Assembly (NCBI RefSeq): GCF_000968375.1
Contig: NZ_CP009933.1
Span: 5,332,001-5,396,000 of the forward strand
Reading direction: 5' to 3'
Source of the DNA: Clostridium scatologenes
GTDB taxonomy: Bacteria > Bacillota > Clostridia > Clostridiales > Clostridiaceae
DNA length: 64,000 bases
Under the pieces are notes generated by a model. It saw only the letters and a list, made by a program, of their open reading frames with translations. It had not been told where the DNA came from and ran no database searches. Below are positions 32,294-40,222 of the stretch, piece by piece. The translations under genes were made by a program, and so were the position numbers. How positions within the stretch are numbered: position 1 is the stretch's first letter; every line of letters begins with the position of its first letter.

Positions 32294-34098
32294 TGAGTAA
32301 TAAGAAAACAGTTAATGTATGTTGCGGAGCAGGATGTTTAGCAAAGCACAGTATGGAAGTGTTTGAAGAGCTTAAGAAAAAAGTTGCAGAGCTAGGAGCA
32401 AATGCTGAAGTAAAAACAGAAGTTAAGTTAAAAGCAACTGGTTGTGATGGACTTTGTGAAAAAGGACCAGTAATAAAAATTTATCCAGATGATATAGCAT
32501 ATTTTAAAGTAAAAGTAGAAGATGTAGAAGATGTAGTTAAAAAGACATTGATGAATGGAGAAATTATTGAAAAATTATTATATTTTGAAACATCAACTAA
32601 ACAAAGATTAAGAAATCATAAACAAAGTGAGTTTTGTAAAAGACAGAATAAAATTGCTCTTAGAAATGTAGGAGAAATAGATCCAACAGTTATAGAAGAT
32701 TATATAGAAAGAGGCGGATACAAAGCATTAAAGAAAGTTCTTTCAGAAATGAAGCCAGAAGATGTACTTAAAGAAGTAGGTGATTCAGGACTTAGAGGAA
32801 GAGGTGGAGCTGGATTCCCTACGGCTCGTAAATGGCAGACAGCTGCACAAATTAATACAACACCTAAATATGTAGTGTGCAATGGTGATGAAGGTGACCC
32901 AGGTGCATTTATGGATAGAAGTATAATGGAAGGTGATCCTCACAGCGTTATTGAAGGTATGACAATTTGCGCTTATGCAGTTGGAGGAAGTTTAGGGTTT
33001 GCATATATAAGAGATGAATATGGACTAGCTGTTGAAAATATGCAGAAGGCAATAGATGTAGCGAGAGAAAGAGGTCTTTTAGGTAAGAATATATTAGATA
33101 CTGATTTTTCATTTGATATCCAAATAGTAAGAGGTGGAGGAGCTTTTGTCTGTGGTGAATCTACAGCACTTATGTCTTCTATTGAGGGTATGGTAGGAGA
33201 GCCTAGAGCTAAATATATACACACTACAGAAAAGGGTTTATGGGGACAACCTACAGTGTTGAATAATGTCGAAACCTGGGCTAATATTCCTATAATACTT
33301 GAAAAAGGTGGAGATTGGTATCATTCAATAGGAAGCATGGAAAAGAGTAAAGGTACAAAGGTATTCTCACTAGTTGGTAAGGTTAAGAATACTGGTCTTG
33401 TAGAAGTTCCTATGGGTACTACTTTAAGAGAAATTATATATGATATAGGTGGAGGCGTATTAAACGATAGAAAGTTTAAGGCTGTTCAAATAGGTGGACC
33501 ATCAGGAGGATGTTTACCTGAAGAATATCTAGATTTGCCAGTTGATTATGATACTTTAACTAAGGCAGATTCAATGATGGGTTCAGGTGGTATGATTGTT
33601 ATGGATGATAGAACTTGTATCGTTGATGTTACAAGATATTATCTAAGTTTCCTAGCTGAAGAATCTTGTGGAAAATGTGTGCCTTGTAGAGAAGGCGTAA
33701 AGAGGATGCTGGAAATATTAACAGATATATGTAATGGAGAAGGTAGAGAAGGAGATATAGAAGAACTTCTTGAAATTTGTTCAATGGCAAAGGATGCAGC
33801 TTTATGTAGCCTTGGAAAGAGTGCACCAAATCCAGTAGTTGCATCAATAAGATATTTCAGAGATGAATTTGAAGAACACATAAGAAATAAGAGATGTAGA
33901 GCAGGTGTATGTAAGAAGCTTACAACATTTGTTATAGATGCTGACAAGTGTAAAGGCTGCGGTATGTGCAGCAAGAATTGTGCAGTGGATGCTATTACAG
34001 GAGACGTTAAAAAACCTCATGTAATTGATGATGATAAGTGTGTAAGATGTGGAAACTGTATGAACATATGTAAATTTGATGCAGTTAAAGTTAAATAG
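32293..34098 (+). CDS. hytB: Hyt hydrogenase subunit HytB (NuoF-like flavoprotein)
   Basis: A 601-residue diaphorase subunit: an N-terminal thioredoxin-like [2Fe-2S] domain (CCGAGC and CDGLCEKGP), the NuoF core with RGRGGAGFPTARKW and GDEGDPGAFMDR for flavin and nucleotide, ESCGKCVPCREGVKRMLE for a [4Fe-4S] cluster, and two C-terminal ferredoxin motifs (CKGCGMCSKNCAVDAI; CVRCGNCMNICKFDAV). It is clearly paralogous to HydB at 24987. The Hyt version is reported to use NADP(H) in its relative; I infer the same from synteny, not from a residue I can point to. It is the probable site of flavin-based bifurcation. Confidence 0.93.
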   Translation: MSNKKTVNVCCGAGCLAKHSMEVFEELKKKVAELGANAEVKTEVKLKATGCDGLCEKGPVIKIYPDDIAYFKVKVEDVEDVVKKTLMNGEIIEKLLYFETSTKQRLRNHKQSEFCKRQNKIALRNVGEIDPTVIEDYIERGGYKALKKVLSEMKPEDVLKEVGDSGLRGRGGAGFPTARKWQTAAQINTTPKYVVCNGDEGDPGAFMDRSIMEGDPHSVIEGMTICAYAVGGSLGFAYIRDEYGLAVENMQKAIDVARERGLLGKNILDTDFSFDIQIVRGGGAFVCGESTALMSSIEGMVGEPRAKYIHTTEKGLWGQPTVLNNVETWANIPIILEKGGDWYHSIGSMEKSKGTKVFSLVGKVKNTGLVEVPMGTTLREIIYDIGGGVLNDRKFKAVQIGGPSGGCLPEEYLDLPVDYDTLTKADSMMGSGGMIVMDDRTCIVDVTRYYLSFLAEESCGKCVPCREGVKRMLEILTDICNGEGREGDIEELLEICSMAKDAALCSLGKSAPNPVVASIRYFRDEFEEHIRNKRCRAGVCKKLTTFVIDADKCKGCGMCSKNCAVDAITGDVKKPHVIDDDKCVRCGNCMNICKFDAVKVK

Positions 34099-34111
34099 GG
34101 GGGGTGACGTA

Positions 34112-34870
34112 ATGAAAATTATAATTGATGGAAAAGCATGTGAGGCTGAAAAAGGGGAATTTATTCTTCAAATAGCAAAAAGAAACAATATATATATACC
34201 TACACTATGCCATAGTGATGCTCTAGCAGGTCTTGGAAGCTGTAGATTATGTGTAGTGGAAGTTGTAGATAGGGGCTGGTCGAAAGTTGTAACTTCATGT
34301 CTTTTCCCAGTTACTAAGGAAGTTGAAGTTGTAACTAATTCAGATAAAATAAAGAGAATAAGAAAAAATATAATGACTATGCTTCAAATTAGATGTCCGG
34401 AAAATGAAGAAGTAGCAAAAATGGCTGAGGCCTTTGGGGTAGAGAGAAAAAGAGTAGAGAGATTTAAATTAGATAATACAGAAAATTGTGTGCTTTGTGG
34501 ACTTTGTGCAAGAGCATGCAAAGAATTAGGAGCGGGAGCTATATCAACGGTTAATAGAGGGATTTATAAAGAAGTAGATACACCTTATAATGAACCTTCA
34601 CCAGAATGTATAGGATGTGGTTCGTGTGCAAATGTATGTCCAACTAATGCTATAAAAATAGTAGATAAAGATGGTGAAAGAGAAATATGGGGAAAGAAAT
34701 TTAAGTTAGTAAAATGTTCTGAATGTGGAGAAACTTTTGCTACAGAGGAGCATATTAAATTTGCGTATGAAAAGATAGGAAAAGAATTGGATATGGATAA
34801 AGTTCTCTGTGATAAATGCAGAAGGAAAGCTGGAGTTAATGAAATAAAGGAAATATATGAAAAAGTTTAA
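34112..34870 (+). CDS. hytD: Hyt iron-sulfur subunit HytD
   Basis: 252 residues. It resembles the N-terminal iron-sulfur part of NuoG/HydA detached from the catalytic domain: a [2Fe-2S] domain (CHSDALAGLGSCRLCVVE, CLFPV), two [4Fe-4S] motifs (CVLCGLCARACKE; CIGCGSCANVCPTNAI) and a C-terminal zinc-ribbon-like pair of CxxC motifs (CSECGE; CDKCRR). It probably passes electrons between HytB, HytA and the E subunits. The ATG at 34112 follows GGGGGGGTGACG. An 11-bp terminator hairpin follows 21 bases after the stop, separating it from hytE1. Confidence 0.88.
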   Translation: MKIIIDGKACEAEKGEFILQIAKRNNIYIPTLCHSDALAGLGSCRLCVVEVVDRGWSKVVTSCLFPVTKEVEVVTNSDKIKRIRKNIMTMLQIRCPENEEVAKMAEAFGVERKRVERFKLDNTENCVLCGLCARACKELGAGAISTVNRGIYKEVDTPYNEPSPECIGCGSCANVCPTNAIKIVDKDGEREIWGKKFKLVKCSECGETFATEEHIKFAYEKIGKELDMDKVLCDKCRRKAGVNEIKEIYEKV

Positions 34871-34890
34871 TGTTCTAGTGTTAAAATTAC

Positions 34891-34922
34891 AAAAGTGTCT
34901 TCACAAATAAGACACTTTTTTA
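34891..34922 (+). terminator. Strong terminator inside the hyt cluster
   Basis: AAAAGTGTCTT (34891-34901) / AAGACACTTTT (34909-34919), loop CACAAAT, ending in a T run. A perfect intrinsic terminator between hytD and hytE1 on the coding strand. No convincing promoter was found in the 80 bases before hytE1. Confidence 0.85.
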
Positions 34923-35000
34923 TGGGAGATATTTTTTATTCGGAAATTATTAAAAATTTTCGGTAATATACTTTTGTGTATGAGAAAGGTGGTAAATTAA

Positions 35001-35555
35001 ATGAAAGCAGATCTTAACTCTTTTGTAATAGCAGATCCAAGTAAATGTATTGGGTGTAGATCTTGTGAGGTAGCTTGTGCGGCAAGTCATAGAGATAAGG
35101 ATGCAGGTTTAACAGTAGGAACCATGGATACTCCAATTGTTCCAAGGCTTTATCTTGTAAAAGAAGAAAAAGTTGTTATGCCAATTCAGTGTAGACATTG
35201 TGAGGATGCACCTTGTGCTAATGCCTGTCCAGTACATGCTATAGAGCAAGATGACGGAAGTATAAGAGTAAATGAAAGTGCTTGTATAGGTTGCAAAACT
35301 TGCATGCTTGTTTGTCCAGTTGGAGCTGTGGATCTTTTGCCAAGATATGATAAGAAGCAATCAGGTGCTGCTTTTGAAGAGAAGGTAAAATTAGTAGCTC
35401 ATAAATGTGATTTATGTAAAGAAAATGGTGGTACACCAGCGTGTGTTAAGGCTTGTCCAAAGGAAGCTTTGAAGCTTGCTGTTCCTAGGGATGAAAAGAA
35501 AGATCGTAATATAAAAGCAGCTTTAGGATTGTTAGACTTTAATAGTGATATATAA
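35001..35555 (+). CDS. hytE: Hyt ferredoxin-like subunit HytE1
   Basis: A 184-residue polyferredoxin with four cysteine-rich motifs: CIGCRSCEVACAASH, CRHCEDAPCANACPVHAI, CIGCKTCMLVCPVGAV, and CDLCKENGG with CVKACP. This is the HycB/HydN-type layout carrying four [4Fe-4S] clusters. It is paralogous to HytE2 at 36979. In the Hyt-Fdh complex such subunits likely bridge the hydrogenase and formate dehydrogenase. It is preceded by AAAGGTGG and by the internal terminator, and is 34 bases from hytA. Confidence 0.9.
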   Translation: MKADLNSFVIADPSKCIGCRSCEVACAASHRDKDAGLTVGTMDTPIVPRLYLVKEEKVVMPIQCRHCEDAPCANACPVHAIEQDDGSIRVNESACIGCKTCMLVCPVGAVDLLPRYDKKQSGAAFEEKVKLVAHKCDLCKENGGTPACVKACPKEALKLAVPRDEKKDRNIKAALGLLDFNSDI

Positions 35556-35589
35556 TAATAAAAAATCCATTAAAGGAAGGGATGTTATA

Positions 35590-36972
35590 ATGTCAAACGA
35601 TACTGCCATAATACGTATAGATGAAGAATTATGTACAGGTTGCAGACGCTGTGTTGAAGTTTGTCCTGTAGATGCTATAGAAGGTAAAGATGGGGTGCCA
35701 CAACATATAGATACAGATAAATGCGTTATGTGCGGACAATGCGTTCAGGTCTGTAAGGGATATTATTCTGTATATGATAAACCTGAAACACCACTTAGCA
35801 AGAAATACTATGACAGAGGTATGTTAGATAATGTGGAAGAACCTATATTTGCAGCTTATAAAGCTTGTCAAGTAAAAAAGATTAAGGATTTGCTCGGAAA
35901 CAAAGAATTATTTAAGGTAGTACAATGTGCACCAGCTGTGAGAGTAGGAATAAGTGAAGATTTTGGATTGCCTCTTGGAACTTTAAGCCCTAAAAAAATG
36001 GCAGCAGCTCTTAGAAAACTTGGTTTTGATAGAGTTTATGATACCAATTTTTCAGCGGATCTTACGATAATGGAAGAGGGAAGTGAACTCATAGAAAGAG
36101 TAACTAAAGGTGGAACTCTTCCAATGTTTACATCATGTTGTCCAGCATGGGTAAAATATTTAGAGCAAACTTACCCAGAACTTTTAGACCATCTTTCAAC
36201 TTGTAAATCTCCACAGCAAATGGCAGGTGTTGTTTTCAAAACTTATGGAGCTAAAATTAATAATGTAAGTCCTGCTAAAATGTTAAGTGTATCGGTTATG
36301 CCATGTACATGTAAGGATTTTGAATCAGGCAGAGAAGAAATGAAAGACAGCGGATATAGAGATGTAGACTTAGTTATTACTACAAGAGAGTTGGCTTATT
36401 TAATAAAAGATGCTGGAATAGATTTCAAAGGGCTAGAAGAAGAAGATTTTGATGATCCTCTAGGAATGTATACAGGTGCAGGAACTATATTTGGTGCCAC
36501 AGGAGGAGTTATGGAAGCTGCTCTTAGAACAGGATATGAACTTATGACTAAAAAGCAAATTCCAAGTGTAGATCTTAGTGCTGTTAGAGGTGGAGAAGGC
36601 TTTAGAACTGCTGAAGTTCAGGTTGGAGATTTAAAACTAAAAGTTGGTATAGTTTCAGGATTGAAGAATGCAGCACCAGTGCTTGAATCCATAAAGAAAG
36701 GTGAATGTGATCTTCACTTTATAGAATTCATGACATGTCCAATAGGATGTGTTAGTGGCGGCGGCCAACCAAAATTACTTTTAGATGAGTATAAAGAAGA
36801 AGCTTACACTAATAGAAAACAAGGACTATATGATCATGATTCTAATTTAAAATTAAGAAAATCACATGAAAATCCAAGTATTAAGAAAATTTATAGTGAA
36901 TTCTTGGAAAAACCTTTAGGACACAAGTCACATGAATTACTGCATACTCAATACAAATCCAGAAAGGAGTAA
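35590..36972 (+). CDS. hytA: Hyt [FeFe]-hydrogenase catalytic subunit HytA
   Basis: 460 residues. It starts directly with two [4Fe-4S] motifs (CTGCRRCVEVCPVDAI; CVMCGQCVQVCKG), lacking the [2Fe-2S] and His-cluster domains of HydA at 26866, whose role HytD can supply. The H-cluster motifs are intact: TSCCPAW (about residue 181), MPCTCKDFE (about 237) and MTCPIGCVSGGGQP (about 381). ATG 35590 is preferred because AAAGGAAGGGATG precedes it. It catalyses H2 oxidation/evolution; in the relative, coupled to NADP+ and ferredoxin, and to formate via FdhA. Confidence 0.94.
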   Translation: MSNDTAIIRIDEELCTGCRRCVEVCPVDAIEGKDGVPQHIDTDKCVMCGQCVQVCKGYYSVYDKPETPLSKKYYDRGMLDNVEEPIFAAYKACQVKKIKDLLGNKELFKVVQCAPAVRVGISEDFGLPLGTLSPKKMAAALRKLGFDRVYDTNFSADLTIMEEGSELIERVTKGGTLPMFTSCCPAWVKYLEQTYPELLDHLSTCKSPQQMAGVVFKTYGAKINNVSPAKMLSVSVMPCTCKDFESGREEMKDSGYRDVDLVITTRELAYLIKDAGIDFKGLEEEDFDDPLGMYTGAGTIFGATGGVMEAALRTGYELMTKKQIPSVDLSAVRGGEGFRTAEVQVGDLKLKVGIVSGLKNAAPVLESIKKGECDLHFIEFMTCPIGCVSGGGQPKLLLDEYKEEAYTNRKQGLYDHDSNLKLRKSHENPSIKKIYSEFLEKPLGHKSHELLHTQYKSRKE

Positions 36973-36978
36973 AGAAAT

Positions 36979-37557
36979 ATGCCTAATTGCTTTGTAGTAG
37001 CGGACCCAGTTAAATGTATAGGATGCAGAACTTGTGAAATAGCTTGCGTTGTAGCTCACTCAAAAAAGGATATATTTAGTTCGGAGGTATCAGAAATTGA
37101 ATTTTTTCCTCGTTTAAGCGTAGTAAAAAATGCAAAAGTAAGTGCTCCAATTCAATGCAGACAATGTGAGGATGCTCTTTGTGCTAAAGCTTGTCCGGTT
37201 GATGCTATCAGTACTAAAGATGGATATGTGCAGGTAGAAGAGGAAAAGTGTATAGGATGCAAAACTTGTACAGTTGCTTGTCCTATTGGAGCAATAGATA
37301 TGATTCCAGAATTTAAGGATGGCAAAAGAGTTTTTCAGGCAAAAATTAAAGTTAATGATGAAAATTCTAGCCAAGAGGGAAAAGAAAGAATTATTGCACG
37401 TAAGTGCGATGTTTGTTCAGGAAGAGAAGGTGGACCAGCTTGTGCAGAGGTGTGTCCAACAAAAGCTTTAAAAATAGTAGATCATGAAGAAATGGAGAGA
37501 ATGATTAAAGAAAAGCGCAAAAATAATGCAAATGAAATATTAGATAGCATTAATTAA
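36979..37557 (+). CDS. hytE: Hyt ferredoxin-like subunit HytE2
   Basis: A 192-residue, four-cluster polyferredoxin like HytE1: CIGCRTCEIACVVAHS, CRQCEDALCAKACPVDAI, CIGCKTCTVACPIGAI, and CDVCSGREGG with CAEVCP. A short insertion (about residues 112-135) and a charged C-terminal tail (KEKRKNN) distinguish it from HytE1. It starts 6 bases after hytA, with AAGGAG inside the hytA end. It is the last gene of the cluster, followed by a strong terminator. Duplicate E subunits suggest that two electron-transfer arms join the formate dehydrogenase and hydrogenase. Confidence 0.9.
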   Translation: MPNCFVVADPVKCIGCRTCEIACVVAHSKKDIFSSEVSEIEFFPRLSVVKNAKVSAPIQCRQCEDALCAKACPVDAISTKDGYVQVEEEKCIGCKTCTVACPIGAIDMIPEFKDGKRVFQAKIKVNDENSSQEGKERIIARKCDVCSGREGGPACAEVCPTKALKIVDHEEMERMIKEKRKNNANEILDSIN

Positions 37558-37598
37558 AATGCATAATTATTGTAGATAGATATAAATTAATATTTAAA

Positions 37599-37647
37599 CC
37601 TGCTGCTTTCATAAATTAGAAAGCAGCAGGTTTTCATATTTTTTCGT
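37599..37647 (+). terminator. Terminator of the hyt cluster
   Basis: Perfect 12-bp stem CCTGCTGCTTTC (37599-37610) / GAAAGCAGCAGG (37619-37630), loop ATAAATTA, then TTTTCATATTTTTT. It may also stop the opposing regulator transcript. Confidence 0.9.
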
Positions 37648-37710
37648 ATATAAAATTATGTTGTGAGAAATTCAAATTAATTGACTATAAGTTTAAAAAA
37701 GTATTAATTT

Positions 37711-39132
37711 TTAAAGTACTTTGATATTTATATCATATTTGTTTATTTTTCTATAAATGGTGGCTTTGCCTATTTGTAAAAGTTCAGCAGCTTTTATAGC
37801 ATTTCCGTCACAAAATTTAAGAGCATCTATTATGCATCTTTCTTCCACTTTTTCTAAAGGAAGAATTTCTCTAGGAGCAACATGCACAGTTTCATCATCT
37901 TCGGATATTATGTGTGTATGGGTTACTACACTTTTTATTTTTCCAAGAAGCTTTGAAGTCATTAGTGAATCCTCACAAAGATAATAAGATCGCTCTAGAA
38001 TATTTCTAAGTTCACGTACGTTTCCTGAAAAACTATGAGTTTTTAATTTTTCAACATAGGATGGATCTAGATATTTTGGTTCACAAGGATTTTTCAGGTT
38101 TAGCTTAGTTAAGTAATACTGAGCTAAAAGTTCTATATCTTCTTTTCTATCCCTTAGAGGAAGTAAGTGTAAATTCATTACATTTAATCTATAATAAAGA
38201 TCACCTCTAAAGTTTTTATTTTGAATTTCTTCGGTTAAAACTCTATTAGTAGCAGCGATAACCCTTACATCTATAACTTTCTCATAAGTGCCACCAACTC
38301 TTACTATTTTGAGATTATCAAGTACTCTTAAAAGCTTTGATTGCACATCAAAAGGTAATTCGCCAATTTCGTCTAAAAAAATAGTACCGCCATCAGCTAA
38401 TTCAAATTTACCAGGTGAACCACCTTTATTTGCTCCGGTAAAAGCACCTTTTTCATAGCCAAAAAGTTCGCTTTCTACAAGTTCTCTTGGTATAGCAGCA
38501 CAATTTACTGCTATAAAAGGAGCATTGCGTCTTGAACTATAATTATGAATAGACTGAGCGTATACTTCTTTGCCAGTACCACTTTCTCCTTCCAATAGAA
38601 CATTGCAATCAGTTTTAGCAGCTTTTTTTGCAGATTCTATTAAAAGCTTTACCTGTGGATTTCTTGTAATAATATCATCAAAGGTAAAGGAAGCTTTATA
38701 GCCTGCAAAATTATTAACTAATTTATGTATATTTTTAGTATCTCTTAAAGATAACACTAATCCTATATTTTTACCTCTTAATCTTACAGGGATTATATTT
38801 ATGATAGATCTTATTCTGTTTCCATTAATGTTAAAACTGCAATCTTCATTAAAATAACTTTCTCCTGTGAGTATCGAATTGTTTACAACATCATCTTTCA
38901 ATATATCATTTAAGAAGGTTTCGTATAATAGTTCTTCTTTTATGCCTAGTATCTTAACTGTTGTAATATTTACTTTTTTTATTAACAGATTTTCGTCAGT
39001 AACAATTAATCCTTCATTTGCAGAATCAAAAATTGCTTGCAATATAAAAGAAGATATATCATATTCTAGTATACTGTCCATATCAATTCTACACATATCA
39101 TTTGAATTATCCCAATAATCAAAACTCTCCAT
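37711..39132 (-). CDS. Sigma-54-dependent transcriptional activator with PAS domain
   Basis: A 473-residue enhancer-binding protein. Residues 25-140 form a PAS-type sensor (AIFDSANEGLIVTDENLLIKK...). Residues 155-390 form the AAA+ domain with Walker A GESGTGKE, the sigma-54-contact loop GAFTGA, Walker B TIFLDEIGEL and SGNVRELRN. A Fis-type helix-turn-helix is at the C terminus (GNAIKAAELLQIGKATIYRKINKY). It activates RpoN promoters after sensing a signal, here perhaps redox or a metabolite. It converges on the hyt cluster. By eye I found no GG-N10-GC promoter before hydC, fdhF or hytC, so its targets remain open. Palindromes upstream may be autoregulatory. Confidence 0.92.
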   Translation of the reverse strand: MESFDYWDNSNDMCRIDMDSILEYDISSFILQAIFDSANEGLIVTDENLLIKKVNITTVKILGIKEELLYETFLNDILKDDVVNNSILTGESYFNEDCSFNINGNRIRSIINIIPVRLRGKNIGLVLSLRDTKNIHKLVNNFAGYKASFTFDDIITRNPQVKLLIESAKKAAKTDCNVLLEGESGTGKEVYAQSIHNYSSRRNAPFIAVNCAAIPRELVESELFGYEKGAFTGANKGGSPGKFELADGGTIFLDEIGELPFDVQSKLLRVLDNLKIVRVGGTYEKVIDVRVIAATNRVLTEEIQNKNFRGDLYYRLNVMNLHLLPLRDRKEDIELLAQYYLTKLNLKNPCEPKYLDPSYVEKLKTHSFSGNVRELRNILERSYYLCEDSLMTSKLLGKIKSVVTHTHIISEDDETVHVAPREILPLEKVEERCIIDALKFCDGNAIKAAELLQIGKATIYRKINKYDINIKVL

Positions 39133-39271
39133 ATTTTACCCCCTATATAGAAATAAATATTAGAATATAAAAAATACTTATATTAAATCAAAATTATAAT
39201 TTATAAAAAATAAAAAACAATATTACAATATTTAGTGTATCATACATTTTGAGAAAATAAAATAAAATTCA

Positions 39272-39311
39272 TTTCAAAATGATAAAAAACTATTTTTTTA
39301 TCATTTTGAAA
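39272..39311. repeat. Palindrome 1: 18-bp perfect arms
   Basis: TTTCAAAATGATAAAAAA (39272-39289) and its exact complement (39294-39311) with a 4-base loop. It lies 140 bases upstream of the sigma-54 activator gene. The inner word TCAAAATGATAAAA is repeated in palindrome 3. Confidence 0.8.
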
Positions 39312-39460
39312 CTAAAGTCATATTATAGTAGAAATTAAATAGTAATCGGAAAATTTTGGACTTGCGTTAATAGTATAAAAAATGATAATATAATATACGA
39401 ATACAGTTTTGAAAAAAATTTTAATAGCCCTAAACCTAAATAACCCTATTAATAGAGAAA

Positions 39461-39503
39461 AAAGTACTTTAGTGCAGGAATATCCTGCACTAAAGTACTT
39501 TTT
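39461..39503. terminator. Palindrome 2: 19-bp perfect hairpin, bidirectional terminator
   Basis: AAAGTACTTTAGTGCAGGA (39461-39479) and its exact complement (39483-39501), loop ATA. An A run on the left and T run on the right mean it can terminate both strands. No annotated gene ends here, so it would end a short plus-strand RNA or shield the two divergent genes from each other. Confidence 0.7.
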
Positions 39504-39516
39504 AAACGGATATAAT

Positions 39517-39558
39517 ATATCAAAATGATAAAATATATATTTTTTATCATTTTGATAT
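39517..39558. repeat. Palindrome 3: 17-bp perfect arms
   Basis: ATATCAAAATGATAAAA (39517-39533) and its exact complement (39542-39558), loop TATATATT. It shares TCAAAATGATAAAA with palindrome 1, 230 bases away, on the other side of the bidirectional terminator. It is 136 bases before the ACT-domain gene. Confidence 0.8.
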
Positions 39559-39693
39559 AGAAGATATTTATGTTTTTGTTAATAATATATTCTGTAGGTT
39601 GAAATAGTTTACTCTTTATGATAATATTATGACAATGTATTGTGCTATAGACACACAAATGTGTGTTAAAAGCAAACAGAAATGAGGGGTTTT

Positions 39694-40131
39694 ATGAATA
39701 ATAAGCATTTGATAATTGATACGAAAATTCTTCCAGAGGTATTTGTAAAAGTTGTTAAGCTTAAAGAATTGCTGAGAACTGGTAAAGTAAAGGATATTTC
39801 TGAAGGAGTAAAGCAAGTTGGTATAAGTAGAAGTACTTACTATAAATATAAAGATTGTGTATTTACGTTGTCAGAAGGAATAACTGGTCATAAGGTTACC
39901 ATAGGTTTAGTGCTTGCTCATGAAGCAGGTACTTTATCAAAAATACTAGATGGAATAGCTTTAAGAAGAGGAAATATACTTACTATTAATCAAGATATTC
40001 CTATAAATAATGCAGCAAGCGTTAGTATAACTTTTGATGCATCAAAATTAGAAACTGAAATTAATGATTTGATTGAAGAACTTAAAACAGTTAAAGGCGT
40101 TATAAAAGTGGATTTAGTGGCAGTAGAATAA
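39694..40131 (+). CDS. ACT-domain protein, PheB/UPF0735 family
   Basis: About 145 residues. The N-terminal half carries a helix-turn-helix-like segment (DISEGVKQVGISRSTYYKYKDCV) and the C-terminal 75 residues an ACT domain (HKVTIGLVLAHEAGTLSKILDGIA onward), a fold that binds amino acids. This is the PheB/UPF0735 layout. It may be a small amino-acid-responsive regulator, often encoded near homoserine or phenylalanine genes, which is not the case here. I prefer ATG 39694, just after GAGGGG, over ATG 39682, which overlaps that site. It is divergent from the sigma-54 activator with the palindromes between. Confidence 0.85.
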   Translation: MNNKHLIIDTKILPEVFVKVVKLKELLRTGKVKDISEGVKQVGISRSTYYKYKDCVFTLSEGITGHKVTIGLVLAHEAGTLSKILDGIALRRGNILTINQDIPINNAASVSITFDASKLETEINDLIEELKTVKGVIKVDLVAVE

Positions 40132-40150
40132 AGCAGGCAATATTTTTAAG

Positions 40151-40179
40151 AGGACAGAGGACAATTGTCAATTGTCCTC
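40151..40179. repeat. Interspersed palindromic repeat / terminator
   Basis: GAGGACAATTG (40157-40167), one T, and its complement (40169-40179), preceded by AGGACA. It sits between two convergent genes and could terminate both. The word GAGGACAATTGTCAATTG resembles a family of short palindromic repeats I recall from clostridial intergenic regions. Confidence 0.5.
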
Positions 40180-40222
40180 CCAAAAAAGTTGTGTTGTATT
40201 ATGTTTATAAATCAAGGATGTT

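Noticed and set aside
39272..39558. Insertion sequence bounded by inverted repeats
   Set aside because: The outer palindromes are each self-complementary, not terminal inverted repeats of one element, and no transposase lies between them.
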